This document shows positions 16,831-25,689 of a stretch of DNA of 64,000 nt, piece by piece (position 1 is the stretch's first letter; the number at the start of each line of letters is the position of its first letter). The DNA is from Aliidiomarina indica. Lineage in GTDB: Bacteria; Pseudomonadota; Gammaproteobacteria; Enterobacterales; Alteromonadaceae. Position numbers and translations under genes: made by a program. The stretch covers positions 124,001-188,000 of the forward strand of contig NZ_JACAVQ010000003.1 in NCBI RefSeq assembly GCF_015354615.1, in the 5' to 3' direction. The notes beneath the pieces are model-generated. The model was not told where the DNA came from. It worked only from the letters and a program-made list of their open reading frames with translations, and searched no databases.

Positions 16831-18183
16831 TTAGTTCCGGCCTAGCTGTGCGTTCATTATGTCGAACTGTTGCATCAGGTACGAACTGGTAGAATTCATT
16901 CGCGCCACCATGGTATCGAGCTGAGAAAACTGCGTGCGATAACGCTCTATGGTGCGATCGATTGAATCTTCCATCCGCTCAAAGCGCAGATCTAACCGGC
17001 GCATACTATCTTGTAAGCCTTGCGTGCTGTTCTTAATCGGACCATCACTTTGCAGCAACAATCCAACACTACTATTGAGCTTGCCGGCTAATCCGGTATC
17101 AGCAGAGGTGCCTGTGAAAAACGCGGTGAGGGCTGTCATATTTGAGCCTGTTAACTCACCAAGTTTGGCTTCATTTAATTCAAGCGTGCCATCGAGCTTC
17201 ATGTCGATGCCGACATCACGCAACATACGTAAATCGCCTTCGGCTACACCACTGCTCATCACACTACGGAGGCGCTGTTGCACCATGCGTAAGGTGCTGT
17301 CACCCAGTAACTCTCCGTTGGCACCACCCTCGCCACCAAAGCGAGTTAAATCTGCCATAGTTTTCTGCAGGGTGTTGTATGACTTTACGAAATCTTTAAT
17401 CGCGCCGGTGGTGAGCTCAGTGTCACGAGTCACATTAACTGTCGCCGCGCCTAACTCTTCTAAATCTAACGTCACGCCTTGAATAGCGCCCTCAACCCGA
17501 TTGCTCTGGCTGGTAATGGCTACACCATTCACATTTAATTGAGCGTTACGTGCTTCAATCTCGGTATTGGCATCGAGGTTCAGTTGACCATTCAGATCAC
17601 CGCCGAAATCAATAGCGGTAATGCCCGCCTCGGTACCGGTTTGCGTTGATGCCATCACCAAACGATAAGGCGTGCCGCTACCATCGTTTACGATAGATGC
17701 CTGCACGCCACTATTGCTCTGATTAATCGCATTGCGGATGTCGGTCAATGAGCTTTTTTCAGGATCGATAGCGATAGAAACGGAGTCACCATTTCCTAGC
17801 GTGAAGTCAATTGAACCGCCGCCTAAATTGGCACTTTGGTCGGCTACACCAGCGGTCGCCACGCTATAGGCTTGAGCGCGCTGAGTGACATTTACTTGGA
17901 AAGTACCGACTGGCGCAGTCGAACTTGCTGCTGCTTTCACGGCACTGCCGCTTACCTGGCTGGATACGCCTTGGAAAGTCGCCGATTGATTTAGCTTTGC
18001 AGCGGCTTCACGAAAATTAGTCAGGGCACTCTCAAGCTTGCCATAAGCAGAAATCTTCGCCTGCTGGACTCGTTTTTGCTGAGCAATAGGCTGGAGCTTC
18101 TGGCGTTCAGCTGCTTTGAGCTGATCGAGAAGTCCATTGAGGTCCATTCCAGAACCGATACCTAACACAGAAATAGAAGCCAT
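16831..18183 (-). CDS. fliD: Flagellar filament cap protein FliD
   Basis: FliD (HAP2) caps the growing filament and folds incoming flagellin. The 450-residue protein has the FliD N-domain (MASISVLGIGSGMDLNGLLDQLKAAERQKLQPI), a central variable part and the C-terminal domain ending in a coiled coil (RFERMEDSIDRTIERYRTQF, then LDTMVARMNSTSSYLMQQFD). It heads the fliD-fliS-fliT-FliK-like-flhX operon, which is transcribed from a perfect sigma-28 promoter about 130 bases upstream. Confidence 0.97.
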   Translation of the reverse strand: MASISVLGIGSGMDLNGLLDQLKAAERQKLQPIAQQKRVQQAKISAYGKLESALTNFREAAAKLNQSATFQGVSSQVSGSAVKAAASSTAPVGTFQVNVTQRAQAYSVATAGVADQSANLGGGSIDFTLGNGDSVSIAIDPEKSSLTDIRNAINQSNSGVQASIVNDGSGTPYRLVMASTQTGTEAGITAIDFGGDLNGQLNLDANTEIEARNAQLNVNGVAITSQSNRVEGAIQGVTLDLEELGAATVNVTRDTELTTGAIKDFVKSYNTLQKTMADLTRFGGEGGANGELLGDSTLRMVQQRLRSVMSSGVAEGDLRMLRDVGIDMKLDGTLELNEAKLGELTGSNMTALTAFFTGTSADTGLAGKLNSSVGLLLQSDGPIKNSTQGLQDSMRRLDLRFERMEDSIDRTIERYRTQFSQLDTMVARMNSTSSYLMQQFDIMNAQLGRN

Positions 18184-18312
18184 GATGTACCTTTGTTTAA
18201 ATTTAAATAACGTAGAAGGAGCTTATCTCTTTTTACGTTATCTTGAGTATTTTGTCAGCTTTATCCGATTAATTAGCGGTCAAAAAGCGCATAATTAACC
18301 CGCTTATTTAAG

Positions 18313-18339
18313 TTATCGGCGTTGCCCGATAAAACTTTA
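18313..18339 (-). promoter_or_regulatory. Sigma-28 promoter of the fliD operon
   Basis: Minus strand: TAAAGTTT (18339-18332), 11 bases, GCCGATAA (18320-18313), a full match to the FliA consensus. The predicted leader to the fliD start is about 120 bases. Confidence 0.9.
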
Positions 18340-18410
18340 GCGCCTTGCATACCAAGCCTTACATGCCCAACCCACTGTTTGGTAGCCAACGCACCGCGTT
18401 GGTTGCGTAC

Positions 18411-20108
18411 CTACGCCTCCGCGCCGAGCACCTCACGAATTTCACCCAGCTCCACAAGTTTGTCACCTTCGATAATCTCTCCGAGCTTATCGTCGGGCGG
18501 GCCTTCATGGGGGGTCAGTTGCACCGCACTAATATGACGCTGATCATCCAAGCTAATCACCCAGGCTAATTGCCCCGACTTATACTTAATAAGTGACCCC
18601 ACTGGAATTACGCCAAAGTGACGGATATAAGCTTCTATCCAATTGCGATCAAACTGATGGGTATTGGTCAGTAAATAACGATAGGCGTGCTCCGGGGTGA
18701 GTCCCGCGCGATCAGGTCGTGGTCGACACATGGCATCAACGGCATCAACGATCATCGCCATACGCGCCAACTCCCCAAGATCATTTCCCTTTACACCTAG
18801 CGGATAGCCGCTGCCATCAAGTCGCTCGTTCACCCGCTCAATCACACCTTGCACCACCGCTGGAGCAAGCCATTTACACTTCTCCATTTGGTTCACCAGT
18901 AAGGCAACGTGCGATTGCATGCGCACATAGGAGTCGCGGCTCAAGGTGCTCGCCTTCCACAACGAAGAAGGCAGCATCCCCTTCCCTAAATCATGAATCA
19001 TGCCGCATGCCACAATGGCCTTTAATAAATCTCGCGGCACTTTCGTGCGGCTTTGGGCTAAATCTGCCATGCGAATGGCTACGCTCAATCCGTGTGTTAC
19101 CCAAGGTGATTCTCGATGAATACACCGCAGTGCAAACAGAGCACCCTCACGATCATCTATCAATATATCCAACAAACGTTCCGCATGGGCTGATAATTGA
19201 ATGGAGTTTACTTCCTGACTTTGGCGCAAGGCCACCATCTGACTATCGAGATAACCGGCAATACGGGCCATTCGCCGAGCTATGGGCGTGGCATACTTGT
19301 GTCCCTGGCGACGGCCCAGTGCTACAGGGTTATCTCCTTTTTGTTCGAACAAGGGTGAGGGTGTGCGATTCGCCCCATCACCGGCTGATCGCGACGCTTC
19401 ACGTTCTATTTCACGAACAAAATTCCACAGTTGTTTTTCTTTCTCGTTACTTGGCTTGGTAAATTCAAAGCCAACCGTAAGTACCTGCCGATCAGAGTCT
19501 GTTTTTATATGGCGGACATCGGAGTCGATGGGGAAAACCGTACTATCTGGAAAACATATTTCCAGTGTGGCGTGCATTTCGTTGAGTACTTTCGAGGCAC
19601 CATCCTGCGCGTAAAACTCAACTAAGCAGCCCGTGGCCGATAAATCACGCAAGTCACCCATAAGTTCCAAGCGTTTGGATTCATCTTCATTGTCGGTACG
19701 TAAACGCACACCGACGTCCATGCCAATGCGAAGTTGCGCTCTAAAGGCTGCGCGGCGTTGGCGTAGATCAAGCCCTTCAGGCCAGTCAGACTTCGCCTTG
19801 AAGCGACCATTATCATCTACAAAATCACGCATCTTCATGGGCGTCGAGCGAATCATTCCGGCGTGGCTTTGCCCAAGCAGAATATATTCCACGCCACGTC
19901 TCAATTTCGGCGCTAGGTCGCGAATCGCCGTTAAATCGTATTCAATGTATTCGTTATCTTCGATATCAAGCAGGACGATCGGAAACGACTCTGCACCAGG
20001 CACATTCAGCCGAATCGACGCGGCTCCCGGTTGCATTAAAGTTTCCAACAAAGCAGATACTTCTACCTTGCTTGATACGGGTGAATACTCTTCCTCTTGC
20101 ACAACCAC
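18411..20108 (-). CDS. YcgR-PilZ-HD-GYP fusion, c-di-GMP-linked motility regulator
   Basis: A 565-residue protein in three parts. Residues about 15-115 resemble the YcgR N-domain (flagellar brake), residues 116-235 form a PilZ domain with the c-di-GMP motifs R119AAFR123 and D155LSATG160, and residues about 325-500 form an HD-GYP domain with H339, HDLGK (H372, D373), H400 and LDGSGYP (430-436). The tandem HH expected just before the ERLDGSGYP segment is replaced by V426-N427, removing likely metal ligands, so hydrolysis of c-di-GMP is doubtful. A sigma-28 promoter lies 30-55 bases upstream, placing it with the late flagellar genes between fliD and the flagellins. I infer a c-di-GMP-responsive motility modulator. 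Confidence 0.8.
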   Translation of the reverse strand: MVVQEEEYSPVSSKVEVSALLETLMQPGAASIRLNVPGAESFPIVLLDIEDNEYIEYDLTAIRDLAPKLRRGVEYILLGQSHAGMIRSTPMKMRDFVDDNGRFKAKSDWPEGLDLRQRRAAFRAQLRIGMDVGVRLRTDNEDESKRLELMGDLRDLSATGCLVEFYAQDGASKVLNEMHATLEICFPDSTVFPIDSDVRHIKTDSDRQVLTVGFEFTKPSNEKEKQLWNFVREIEREASRSAGDGANRTPSPLFEQKGDNPVALGRRQGHKYATPIARRMARIAGYLDSQMVALRQSQEVNSIQLSAHAERLLDILIDDREGALFALRCIHRESPWVTHGLSVAIRMADLAQSRTKVPRDLLKAIVACGMIHDLGKGMLPSSLWKASTLSRDSYVRMQSHVALLVNQMEKCKWLAPAVVQGVIERVNERLDGSGYPLGVKGNDLGELARMAMIVDAVDAMCRPRPDRAGLTPEHAYRYLLTNTHQFDRNWIEAYIRHFGVIPVGSLIKYKSGQLAWVISLDDQRHISAVQLTPHEGPPDDKLGEIIEGDKLVELGEIREVLGAEA

Positions 20109-20135
20109 ACTCCGTTGTTGTTAGTGGCCACTAAA

Positions 20136-20162
20136 TTATCGTCATTCGCCGCGAAAACTTAA
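20136..20162 (-). promoter_or_regulatory. Sigma-28 promoter of the PilZ/HD-GYP gene
   Basis: Minus strand: TTAAGTTT (20162-20155), 11 bases, GACGATAA (20143-20136). One mismatch in each box but the exact spacing of the other sites; 28 bases upstream of the start codon. Confidence 0.75.
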
Positions 20163-20198
20163 AGAACAAAGACAATGAAAAAAAATTTCTTTTTCCTC

Positions 20199-20225
20199 TA
20201 AAGTTTATTTTTTTCATTCCGATAA
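20199..20225 (+). promoter_or_regulatory. Sigma-28 promoter of flagellin gene 1
   Basis: TAAAGTTT at 20199-20206, 11 bases, TCCGATAA at 20218-20225, with a 53-base leader containing a CCGA/TCGG hairpin. It is back to back with the PilZ/HD-GYP promoter. Confidence 0.85.
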
Positions 20226-20278
20226 TCAGGTTAGAAGGCCGACAATCTCGGTTTGTTCATGCTAAGAGGAATACTCAG

Positions 20279-21085
20279 ATGTCAGTAATTAACACAAATA
20301 TGACCTCACTTATCGGTCAACAAAATCTTCAGAAGTCGCAGTCATCATTGCAAACTTCTATGGAGCGTTTGTCTTCTGGCTTACGCATCAACAGTGCGAA
20401 AGACGACGCCGCTGGCCAAGCCATTGCGAATAAAATGACTGCGGAAATCCGCGGCCTGACCCAAGCGCAACGTAATGCCAACGACGGTATCTCTTTAGCA
20501 CAAACCGCCGAAGGTGCGTTAAACCAGGTTAATGATAACCTTCAGCGCATCCGCGAACTGAAAGTGCAGTCAGAGAACGGTACCAACTCTGCGGATGATT
20601 TGGCGTCTATCCAAGCTGAAATCACGCAACGCTTTGATGAAATTGACCGGGTACTTGGCCAATCTACATTCAACGGAAACGACCTGTTCGATGGTGCAGC
20701 AGCAACTACTTTTGATATCCAAGTGGGTTCAAAAGATGCTCAGTCTATCCAAATCTCGATTGCTGCATCTGCTGGATTTACTCGTGCAGATGGTGTTGAC
20801 CGAACGCTTGCTGGATTCACCTTAGAAAATATCGACACTGCGCTTAGCAACGTTGACGAAGCTCGCTCTGGACTGGGTGCGATTCAAAACCGTCTTGAGT
20901 CTGCCATTGATAACATCTCAACGACAGTGACGAACCTGTCAGCGGCTCGTTCACGTATTGAAGATGCGGACTACGCAGTAGAAGTGTCAAACATGACCCG
21001 CGCGCAAATTTTGCAACAAGCTGGTACCTCAGTACTTGCCCAAGCAAACCAAGTGCCACAGTCGGTGTTGTCACTGCTCGGTTAA
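20279..21085 (+). CDS. Flagellin 1 of five
   Basis: A 268-residue flagellin, the filament subunit. Residues 1-95 are the D0/D1 N-terminal helices ([40 protein letters not shown]) and the last 77 residues the matching C-terminal helices ending [11 protein letters not shown]. The short middle (about 135-190, [20 protein letters not shown]) is the surface-exposed part and is specific to this copy. It differs from copies 2, 4 and 5 also at [19 protein letters not shown]. Own sigma-28 promoter and terminator make it a single-gene unit; its leader is unlike that of copies 2, 4 and 5. Confidence 0.97.
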   Translation: MSVINTNMTSLIGQQNLQKSQSSLQTSMERLSSGLRINSAKDDAAGQAIANKMTAEIRGLTQAQRNANDGISLAQTAEGALNQVNDNLQRIRELKVQSENGTNSADDLASIQAEITQRFDEIDRVLGQSTFNGNDLFDGAAATTFDIQVGSKDAQSIQISIAASAGFTRADGVDRTLAGFTLENIDTALSNVDEARSGLGAIQNRLESAIDNISTTVTNLSAARSRIEDADYAVEVSNMTRAQILQQAGTSVLAQANQVPQSVLSLLG

Positions 21086-21103
21086 TCTCCGATAGCTCTC
21101 AAG

Positions 21104-21137
21104 AAACCGCCCCTTGTTCGCAAGTGGCGGTTTTTTT
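21104..21137 (+). terminator. Terminator of flagellin 1
   Basis: AAACCGCC/GGCGGTTT stem with an inner CTTG-TTCG-CAAG hairpin (TTCG tetraloop) and a run of T. Confidence 0.9.
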
Positions 21138-21148
21138 ATAACTTAATT

Positions 21149-21175
21149 TAAAGTTCCCTTCCCCAGTGCCGATAA
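21149..21175 (+). promoter_or_regulatory. Sigma-28 promoter of flagellin gene 2
   Basis: TAAAGTTC at 21149-21156, 11 bases, GCCGATAA at 21168-21175. The transcript would begin near the hairpin TGAC-TCTG-GTCA. Confidence 0.9.
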
Positions 21176-21233
21176 TCTTTTTGACTCTGGTCATTTCGTC
21201 GCCACCATGCGTCGTTACTTAAAGGAACATACT

Positions 21234-22091
21234 ATGTCAGTAATCAATACCAACATGACCTCTTTAATTGGTCAGCAAAACCTGCAGAAGTCGCAGTCAT
21301 CACTGCAAACTTCTATGGAGCGTTTGTCTTCGGGCTTACGCATCAACAGCGCCAAAGACGACGCCGCTGGGCAAGCTATTGCGAACAAAATGACTGCGGA
21401 AATCCGCGGCCTAACGCAAGCGCAGCGGAACGCCAATGACGGTATCTCTTTAGCCCAAACCGCTGAAGGTGCATTGAATCAAGTCAACGATAACTTGCAA
21501 CGCATTCGTGAGCTGTCGGTTCAAGCGCAAAATGGTACTAACTCGCAAGCAGATATCGACTCCATTCAAGCGGAAGTTGATCAGCGCTTAGAAGAAATCA
21601 ATCGTGTTGTTCAGCAATCGAACTTCAACGGAAATAGCATTTTCAACCGTGCTACCGACGGATCAGCCGACTTCGATATCCAAGTTGGATCGAAGGATGG
21701 TCAAGCGATTACCATTGAAGCCGAATCGCTAGGCACAACAACCTTTGACGCTCTTGCTGCTGGAAGTGCGCTCTTCGAGTTTGACGTGACTGCTACAGAA
21801 ACAACCCCAGGTGCAGGTGACGGTGCCATGGGAATTATTGATGGTGCCTTGGCTGCCGTCGACGAAGCACGTTCTGGTCTAGGTGCGGTACAGAACCGTC
21901 TTGAATCAGCGATCGATAACATTTCTACCACGGTCACAAACCTGTCAGCTGCGCGTTCACGTATTGAAGACGCGGACTACGCGGTTGAAGTGTCTAACAT
22001 GACCCGTGCTCAGATCTTGCAACAAGCCGGTACTTCAGTACTTGCTCAAGCAAACCAAGTGCCACAGTCAGTGTTGTCACTGTTAGGTTAA
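21234..22091 (+). CDS. Flagellin 2 of five
   Basis: A 285-residue flagellin with the same conserved ends as its neighbours and a copy-specific middle (about residues 135-205: [19 protein letters not shown], then a threonine-rich stretch and [20 protein letters not shown]). I start at the ATG at 21234, which has AAAGGA seven bases upstream and matches the first residues of the other copies; an upstream in-frame ATG at 21207 would add nine residues absent from copies 1, 3 and 4. Its promoter, leader and terminator are almost the same as those of copy 5, pointing to duplication of a whole transcription unit. Confidence 0.97.
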   Translation: MSVINTNMTSLIGQQNLQKSQSSLQTSMERLSSGLRINSAKDDAAGQAIANKMTAEIRGLTQAQRNANDGISLAQTAEGALNQVNDNLQRIRELSVQAQNGTNSQADIDSIQAEVDQRLEEINRVVQQSNFNGNSIFNRATDGSADFDIQVGSKDGQAITIEAESLGTTTFDALAAGSALFEFDVTATETTPGAGDGAMGIIDGALAAVDEARSGLGAVQNRLESAIDNISTTVTNLSAARSRIEDADYAVEVSNMTRAQILQQAGTSVLAQANQVPQSVLSLLG

Positions 22092-22124
22092 TTCATACCG
22101 GGTTCATTTTCCCGCACTGAATTT

Positions 22125-22150
22125 AAAGGCGCCTTTGGGCGCCTTTTGTT
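22125..22150 (+). terminator. Terminator of flagellin 2
   Basis: AAAGGCGCC/GGCGCCTTT stem with a short loop and T-rich tail; same type as that after flagellin 5 and unlike those after copies 1, 3 and 4. Confidence 0.88.
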
Positions 22151-22176
22151 TAAGTTTTAACCAATCCCGCCGATAA
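22150..22176 (+). promoter_or_regulatory. Sigma-28 promoter of flagellin gene 3
   Basis: TTAAGTTT at 22150-22157, 11 bases, GCCGATAA at 22169-22176. It abuts the terminator of flagellin 2. The leader has its own stem (CACGC/GCGTG within TGTCA/TGACA). Confidence 0.88.
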
Positions 22177-22228
22177 CTCAGTTGTCACGCATGTGAGCGT
22201 GCTTTGATGACAGCCTGGGGATACTCCT

Positions 22229-23071
22229 ATGTCAGTAATAAACACCAACATGACCTCATTGATAGGTCAACAAAACTTAATGAAGTCCCAGTCTTCGTTG
22301 CAAACATCTATGGAGCGGCTGTCGTCGGGCCTACGCATTAACAGTGCGAAGGATGATGCCGCCGGCCAAGCTATTGCCAATAAGATGACCGCAGAAATAC
22401 GAGGCCTTACGCAAGCCCAACGCAATGCGAATGATGGTATCTCGTTTGCACAAACTGCCGAAGGCGGTTTGAACCAAATGAATGATAATTTGCAGCGTAT
22501 ACGCGAGTTAGCAGTACAAGCACAGAACGGAACCAATTCCCCCGCAGATATTGCATCGATTCAAGCAGAAGTGGATCAACGTATTGCGGAAATTGACCGA
22601 GTGGCGAATGAAAGTCGCTTTAACAACCTTCAAGTCTTTGAGTCCGGTTTTGATATCAATATTCAAGTCGGTTCAAAAGATAACCAAATCATTGCTATTG
22701 ATGCCGCCGATTTGGTTACCCAAGCGTTCGATGGACGCCCAGGAGGTGTATTGGTCGGTTATAGCGTCACGGCACAAGAAAGTGCTCCTGGCGCCGGGGA
22801 TGGTGCGCTTGGGATTATTGATGGCGCTATCAGTGCACTCGATGCGTCTCGGTCAGCGCTCGGTGCATTTCAAAACCGTCTTGAGTCCGCCATTGATAAT
22901 ATCTCAACGACAGTGACGAATTTGTCCGCTGCCCGTTCGCGTATCGAAGATGCGGACTACGCCGTAGAAGTGTCAAACATGACTCGCGCGCAAATTTTGC
23001 AACAAGCCGGTACTTCAGTGCTTGCCCAAGCAAACCAAGTGCCACAGTCGGTGTTGTCATTGCTCGGTTAA
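22229..23071 (+). CDS. Flagellin 3 of five (most divergent copy)
   Basis: A 280-residue flagellin. The conserved ends are present but with more changes than in the other copies: LMKSQSS for LQKSQSS, ISFAQTAEGGLNQMND, FNNLQVFESG in place of the FNGN motif, and LDASRSALGAFQNR in place of [14 protein letters not shown]. The middle carries DINIQVGSKDNQIIAIDAAD and a TPGAGDGA-like APGAGDGALGIIDGA segment shared with copy 2. Leader and promoter spacing differ from copies 2, 4 and 5. It could be a minor or spatially restricted filament component, but this is inference. Confidence 0.96.
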   Translation: MSVINTNMTSLIGQQNLMKSQSSLQTSMERLSSGLRINSAKDDAAGQAIANKMTAEIRGLTQAQRNANDGISFAQTAEGGLNQMNDNLQRIRELAVQAQNGTNSPADIASIQAEVDQRIAEIDRVANESRFNNLQVFESGFDINIQVGSKDNQIIAIDAADLVTQAFDGRPGGVLVGYSVTAQESAPGAGDGALGIIDGAISALDASRSALGAFQNRLESAIDNISTTVTNLSAARSRIEDADYAVEVSNMTRAQILQQAGTSVLAQANQVPQSVLSLLG

Positions 23072-23089
23072 TTTCCGACACGCAACTAA

Positions 23090-23122
23090 AAACCGCCCTT
23101 CTTCGCAAGTGGCGGTTTTTTT
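23090..23122 (+). terminator. Terminator of flagellin 3
   Basis: AAACCGCC/GGCGGTTT stem with TTCG in the loop and a T run; near-identical to that of flagellin 1. Confidence 0.9.
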
Positions 23123-23133
23123 ATACCTGCACT

Positions 23134-23160
23134 TAAAGTTCCCTTCCCACGTGCCGATAA
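23134..23160 (+). promoter_or_regulatory. Sigma-28 promoter of flagellin gene 4
   Basis: TAAAGTTC at 23134-23141, 11 bases, GCCGATAA at 23153-23160, followed by the shared TGAC-TCTG-GTCA leader hairpin. Confidence 0.9.
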
Positions 23161-23218
23161 CCTTTATGACTCTGGTCATTTCGTCGCCAATTAGCGTCGT
23201 TAAAAAAAGGAACATACT

Positions 23219-24043
23219 ATGTCAGTAATCAATACCAACATGACCTCTTTAATTGGTCAGCAAAACCTACAGAAGTCGCAGTCTGCACTGCAAACTTCTA
23301 TGGAGCGTTTGTCTTCGGGCTTACGCATCAACAGCGCCAAAGACGACGCCGCTGGGCAAGCCATTGCGAACAAAATGACTGCGGAAATCCGCGGCCTAAC
23401 GCAAGCACAGCGGAACGCCAACGACGGTATCTCTTTAGCCCAAACCGCTGAAGGTGCGTTGAACCAAATCAACGATAACATTCAGCGTATTCGTGAGCTG
23501 TCGGTTCAAGCGCAAAATGGTACCAACTCGCAAGCGGATATCGACTCCATTCAAGCAGAAGTTGATCAGCGTTTGTCGGAAATCGATCGCGTGATCGATA
23601 CTGCAACATTTAATGGTAATGACTTGTTTGGTAATGGAACTGCTTTCGATGTTCAAGTGGGTTCTAAAGACGGACAATCTATTACTATCAATATCGCAGA
23701 CGCTGCTGATTTCTCTGCCGCATCAACAAATGCTGGCGCCGGTGATTTAGCCGGATTTGACGTCACCGCAGTCGATGCATTGGCAACATTAGATGACGCG
23801 TTAGCGAAAGTGGATGAGGCTCGCTCTGGACTGGGTGCGATTCAAAACCGTCTTGAGTCTGCCATTGATAACATCTCAACGACAGTGACGAACCTGTCAG
23901 CGGCTCGTTCGCGTATTGAAGATGCAGACTACGCCGTAGAAGTGTCTAACATGACCCGTGCACAAATTTTGCAACAAGCCGGTACTTCAGTACTTGCCCA
24001 AGCAAACCAAGTGCCACAGTCGGTGTTGTCACTGCTCGGTTAA
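23219..24043 (+). CDS. Flagellin 4 of five
   Basis: A 274-residue flagellin with conserved ends (one change at [24 protein letters not shown]) and a copy-specific middle (about residues 130-190: [40 protein letters not shown]). Leader and promoter are almost those of copies 2 and 5, but the leader has ATTAGCG where they have ACCATGCG, so the upstream ATG is missing here; this supports the start used for all copies. The terminator is of the type found after copies 1 and 3. Confidence 0.97.
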   Translation: MSVINTNMTSLIGQQNLQKSQSALQTSMERLSSGLRINSAKDDAAGQAIANKMTAEIRGLTQAQRNANDGISLAQTAEGALNQINDNIQRIRELSVQAQNGTNSQADIDSIQAEVDQRLSEIDRVIDTATFNGNDLFGNGTAFDVQVGSKDGQSITINIADAADFSAASTNAGAGDLAGFDVTAVDALATLDDALAKVDEARSGLGAIQNRLESAIDNISTTVTNLSAARSRIEDADYAVEVSNMTRAQILQQAGTSVLAQANQVPQSVLSLLG

Positions 24044-24061
24044 TATTTAAAGTCCATATAA

Positions 24062-24096
24062 AAACCGCCCATTCCTCGGAATCGGCGGTTTTTTTA
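24062..24096 (+). terminator. Terminator of flagellin 4
   Basis: AAACCGCC/GGCGGTTT outer stem with an ATTCC/GGAAT inner stem and a T run. Confidence 0.9.
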
Positions 24097-24106
24097 TACC
24101 TTCACT

Positions 24107-24133
24107 TAAAGTTCCCTTCCCCAGTGCCGATAA
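24107..24133 (+). promoter_or_regulatory. Sigma-28 promoter of flagellin gene 5
   Basis: TAAAGTTC at 24107-24114, 11 bases, GCCGATAA at 24126-24133, followed by the shared leader hairpin. Confidence 0.9.
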
Positions 24134-24191
24134 CCTTTATGACTCTGGTCATTTCGTCGCCACCATGCGTCGTTACTTAAAGGAACATACT

Positions 24192-25055
24192 ATGTCAGTC
24201 ATCAATACAAATATGACCTCGTTAATTGGTCAGCAAAACTTACAGAAGTCGCAGTCATCACTGCAAACTTCTATGGAGCGTTTGTCTTCGGGCTTACGCA
24301 TCAACAGCGCCAAAGACGACGCCGCTGGGCAAGCTATTGCGAACAAAATGACTGCGGAAATCCGCGGCCTAACGCAAGCGCAGCGGAACGCCAATGACGG
24401 TATCTCTTTAGCCCAAACCGCCGAAGGTGCATTGAATCAAGTAAACGATAACTTGCAACGCATTCGTGAGCTTACCGTACAAGCACAAAACGGCACCAAC
24501 TCGCAGGAAGATTTGAATTCAATTCAAGCAGAAATCTTTCAACGGGAAGCGGAAATTACTCGTGTTCTTGAGAACTCGTCTTTCAACGGTAATCTCTTGT
24601 TCAACGATGGCACTAACTTAGTTGGTGATGGCGCAACAGCAGCCACCAACTTTGAAGTGCAAGTGGGCTCTAAAGATGGCCAAACCATTTCCATCACTGC
24701 AGCAATGCTCGATGCGAGTGGCTTTACTACAGCCACTAACGTGAGCGGTCTTGACGCTGCTGGAGATCCTACCGCAGTTACGGCCGATCCGCTCGAAGCG
24801 CTAGACGAAGCCTTAGCCGCCGTTGACGAAGCTCGCTCTGGCCTGGGTGCAATTCAAAACCGTCTTGAGTCTGCTATTGATAACATCTCAACGACTGTGA
24901 CGAACCTGTCAGCTGCACGTTCGCGTATCGAAGATGCGGACTACGCGGTTGAAGTGTCTAACATGACGCGTGCTCAGATCTTGCAACAGGCGGGTACTTC
25001 AGTACTTGCTCAAGCAAACCAAGTACCACAGTCAGTGTTGTCACTGTTAGGTTAA
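24192..25055 (+). CDS. Flagellin 5 of five
   Basis: The longest copy, 287 residues, with the same conserved ends and the longest middle (about residues 130-210: [20 protein letters not shown], then [20 protein letters not shown]). The ATG at 24192 is preceded by AAAGGA; an in-frame ATG at 24165 is in the shared leader and is rejected. Downstream terminator is of the AAAGGCGCC type, as in copy 2. It ends the array; the next genes are unrelated. Confidence 0.97.
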   Translation: MSVINTNMTSLIGQQNLQKSQSSLQTSMERLSSGLRINSAKDDAAGQAIANKMTAEIRGLTQAQRNANDGISLAQTAEGALNQVNDNLQRIRELTVQAQNGTNSQEDLNSIQAEIFQREAEITRVLENSSFNGNLLFNDGTNLVGDGATAATNFEVQVGSKDGQTISITAAMLDASGFTTATNVSGLDAAGDPTAVTADPLEALDEALAAVDEARSGLGAIQNRLESAIDNISTTVTNLSAARSRIEDADYAVEVSNMTRAQILQQAGTSVLAQANQVPQSVLSLLG

Positions 25056-25089
25056 TTCACATCGGGTTTATTATTCCGATACTGAATTC

Positions 25090-25115
25090 AAAGGCGCCTT
25101 CAGGCGCCTTTTTCT
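25090..25115 (+). terminator. Terminator of flagellin 5
   Basis: AAAGGCGCC/GGCGCCTTT stem, 4-base loop, then T run. Confidence 0.9.
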
Positions 25116-25181
25116 TTGCCATCTATTTCACCTTAGATTGCGTATATACTTATGAAAGCGACTGAGGAGGTAGCTCGATTT

Positions 25182-25571
25182 ATGGCAACACAACTTACCA
25201 TCTTCTATGACGGTCAATGCCCTTTGTGTGTGCGTGAGATGAAACAACTCAAGCGCTTGGATAAAGAACAGCAAATCGCCTTTGAAGATATTCTCGAAGA
25301 TGATTTTAGCGAACGTTACCCACAGGTGTCCGTGGCTAAGGCCAATACCATACTGCATGGCATGAATGCTCAAGGAAAGATGCTCTACGGTTTAGACGTG
25401 ACTCACGCGGCTTGGTCATTAGCAGGGCGTGGCTGGCTGACGGCCCCGTTACGCTGGCCCCTTATTCGTTGGGTTGCCGACAAAATCTATCTCTATTTTG
25501 CCCGCAATCGTTATCGTATTTCCAAGTTAGTTACCGGCCAAGCCCGTTGCGAGCGCTGCTCTCTTGATTGA
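25182..25571 (+). CDS. DCC family thiol-disulfide oxidoreductase-like protein (DUF393)
   Basis: A 129-residue protein beginning MATQLTIFYDGQCPLC, the signature of the DCC/DUF393 family (Y9-D-G with C13 and C16), thought to have a thioredoxin-like fold. The C-terminus holds another CERC pair after an amphipathic stretch (APLRWPLIRWVADKIYLYFA). I chose the ATG at 25182, preceded by GAGGAGG, over an in-frame ATG at 25152 upstream of that ribosome site. It separates the flagellin array from flaG together with the next gene; no motility role is evident. Confidence 0.85.
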   Translation: MATQLTIFYDGQCPLCVREMKQLKRLDKEQQIAFEDILEDDFSERYPQVSVAKANTILHGMNAQGKMLYGLDVTHAAWSLAGRGWLTAPLRWPLIRWVADKIYLYFARNRYRISKLVTGQARCERCSLD

Positions 25572-25689
25572 ATATGCAAATTATCGGTAAACGTAAGTCA
25601 CTGACAACCCTAAATCACTGACGGACATAGTATTCCTCGATCGAGCCGTTATAATCGGAACTATCAGACCCACAGCTGCAAGGAATACG

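Larger units (their letters stand above)
20279..25055 (+). repeat. Five-fold tandem flagellin array
   Basis: Five flagellin genes (starts 20279, 21234, 22229, 23219, 24192) in direct tandem. The first roughly 280 bases and last roughly 230 bases of each are near-identical, with only scattered synonymous changes, while the middle segments differ. Copies 2, 4 and 5 also share a leader and promoter sequence. This gives long direct repeats likely to recombine and to trouble short-read assembly. Confidence 0.95.

Noticed and set aside
21207-21233. In-frame upstream ATG giving a nine-residue MRRYLKEHT extension on flagellin 2 (same at 24165 for flagellin 5)
   Set aside because: The codons lie in the shared leader, flagellin 4 has lost the ATG at the same place, and all flagellins begin properly at MSVINTN with a ribosome site just upstream.
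20279-25055. CRISPR-like or mobile-element origin for the repeated segments
   Set aside because: The repeats are flagellin coding ends and leaders; there are no short regular repeats, transposase genes or terminal inverted repeats anywhere in the window.
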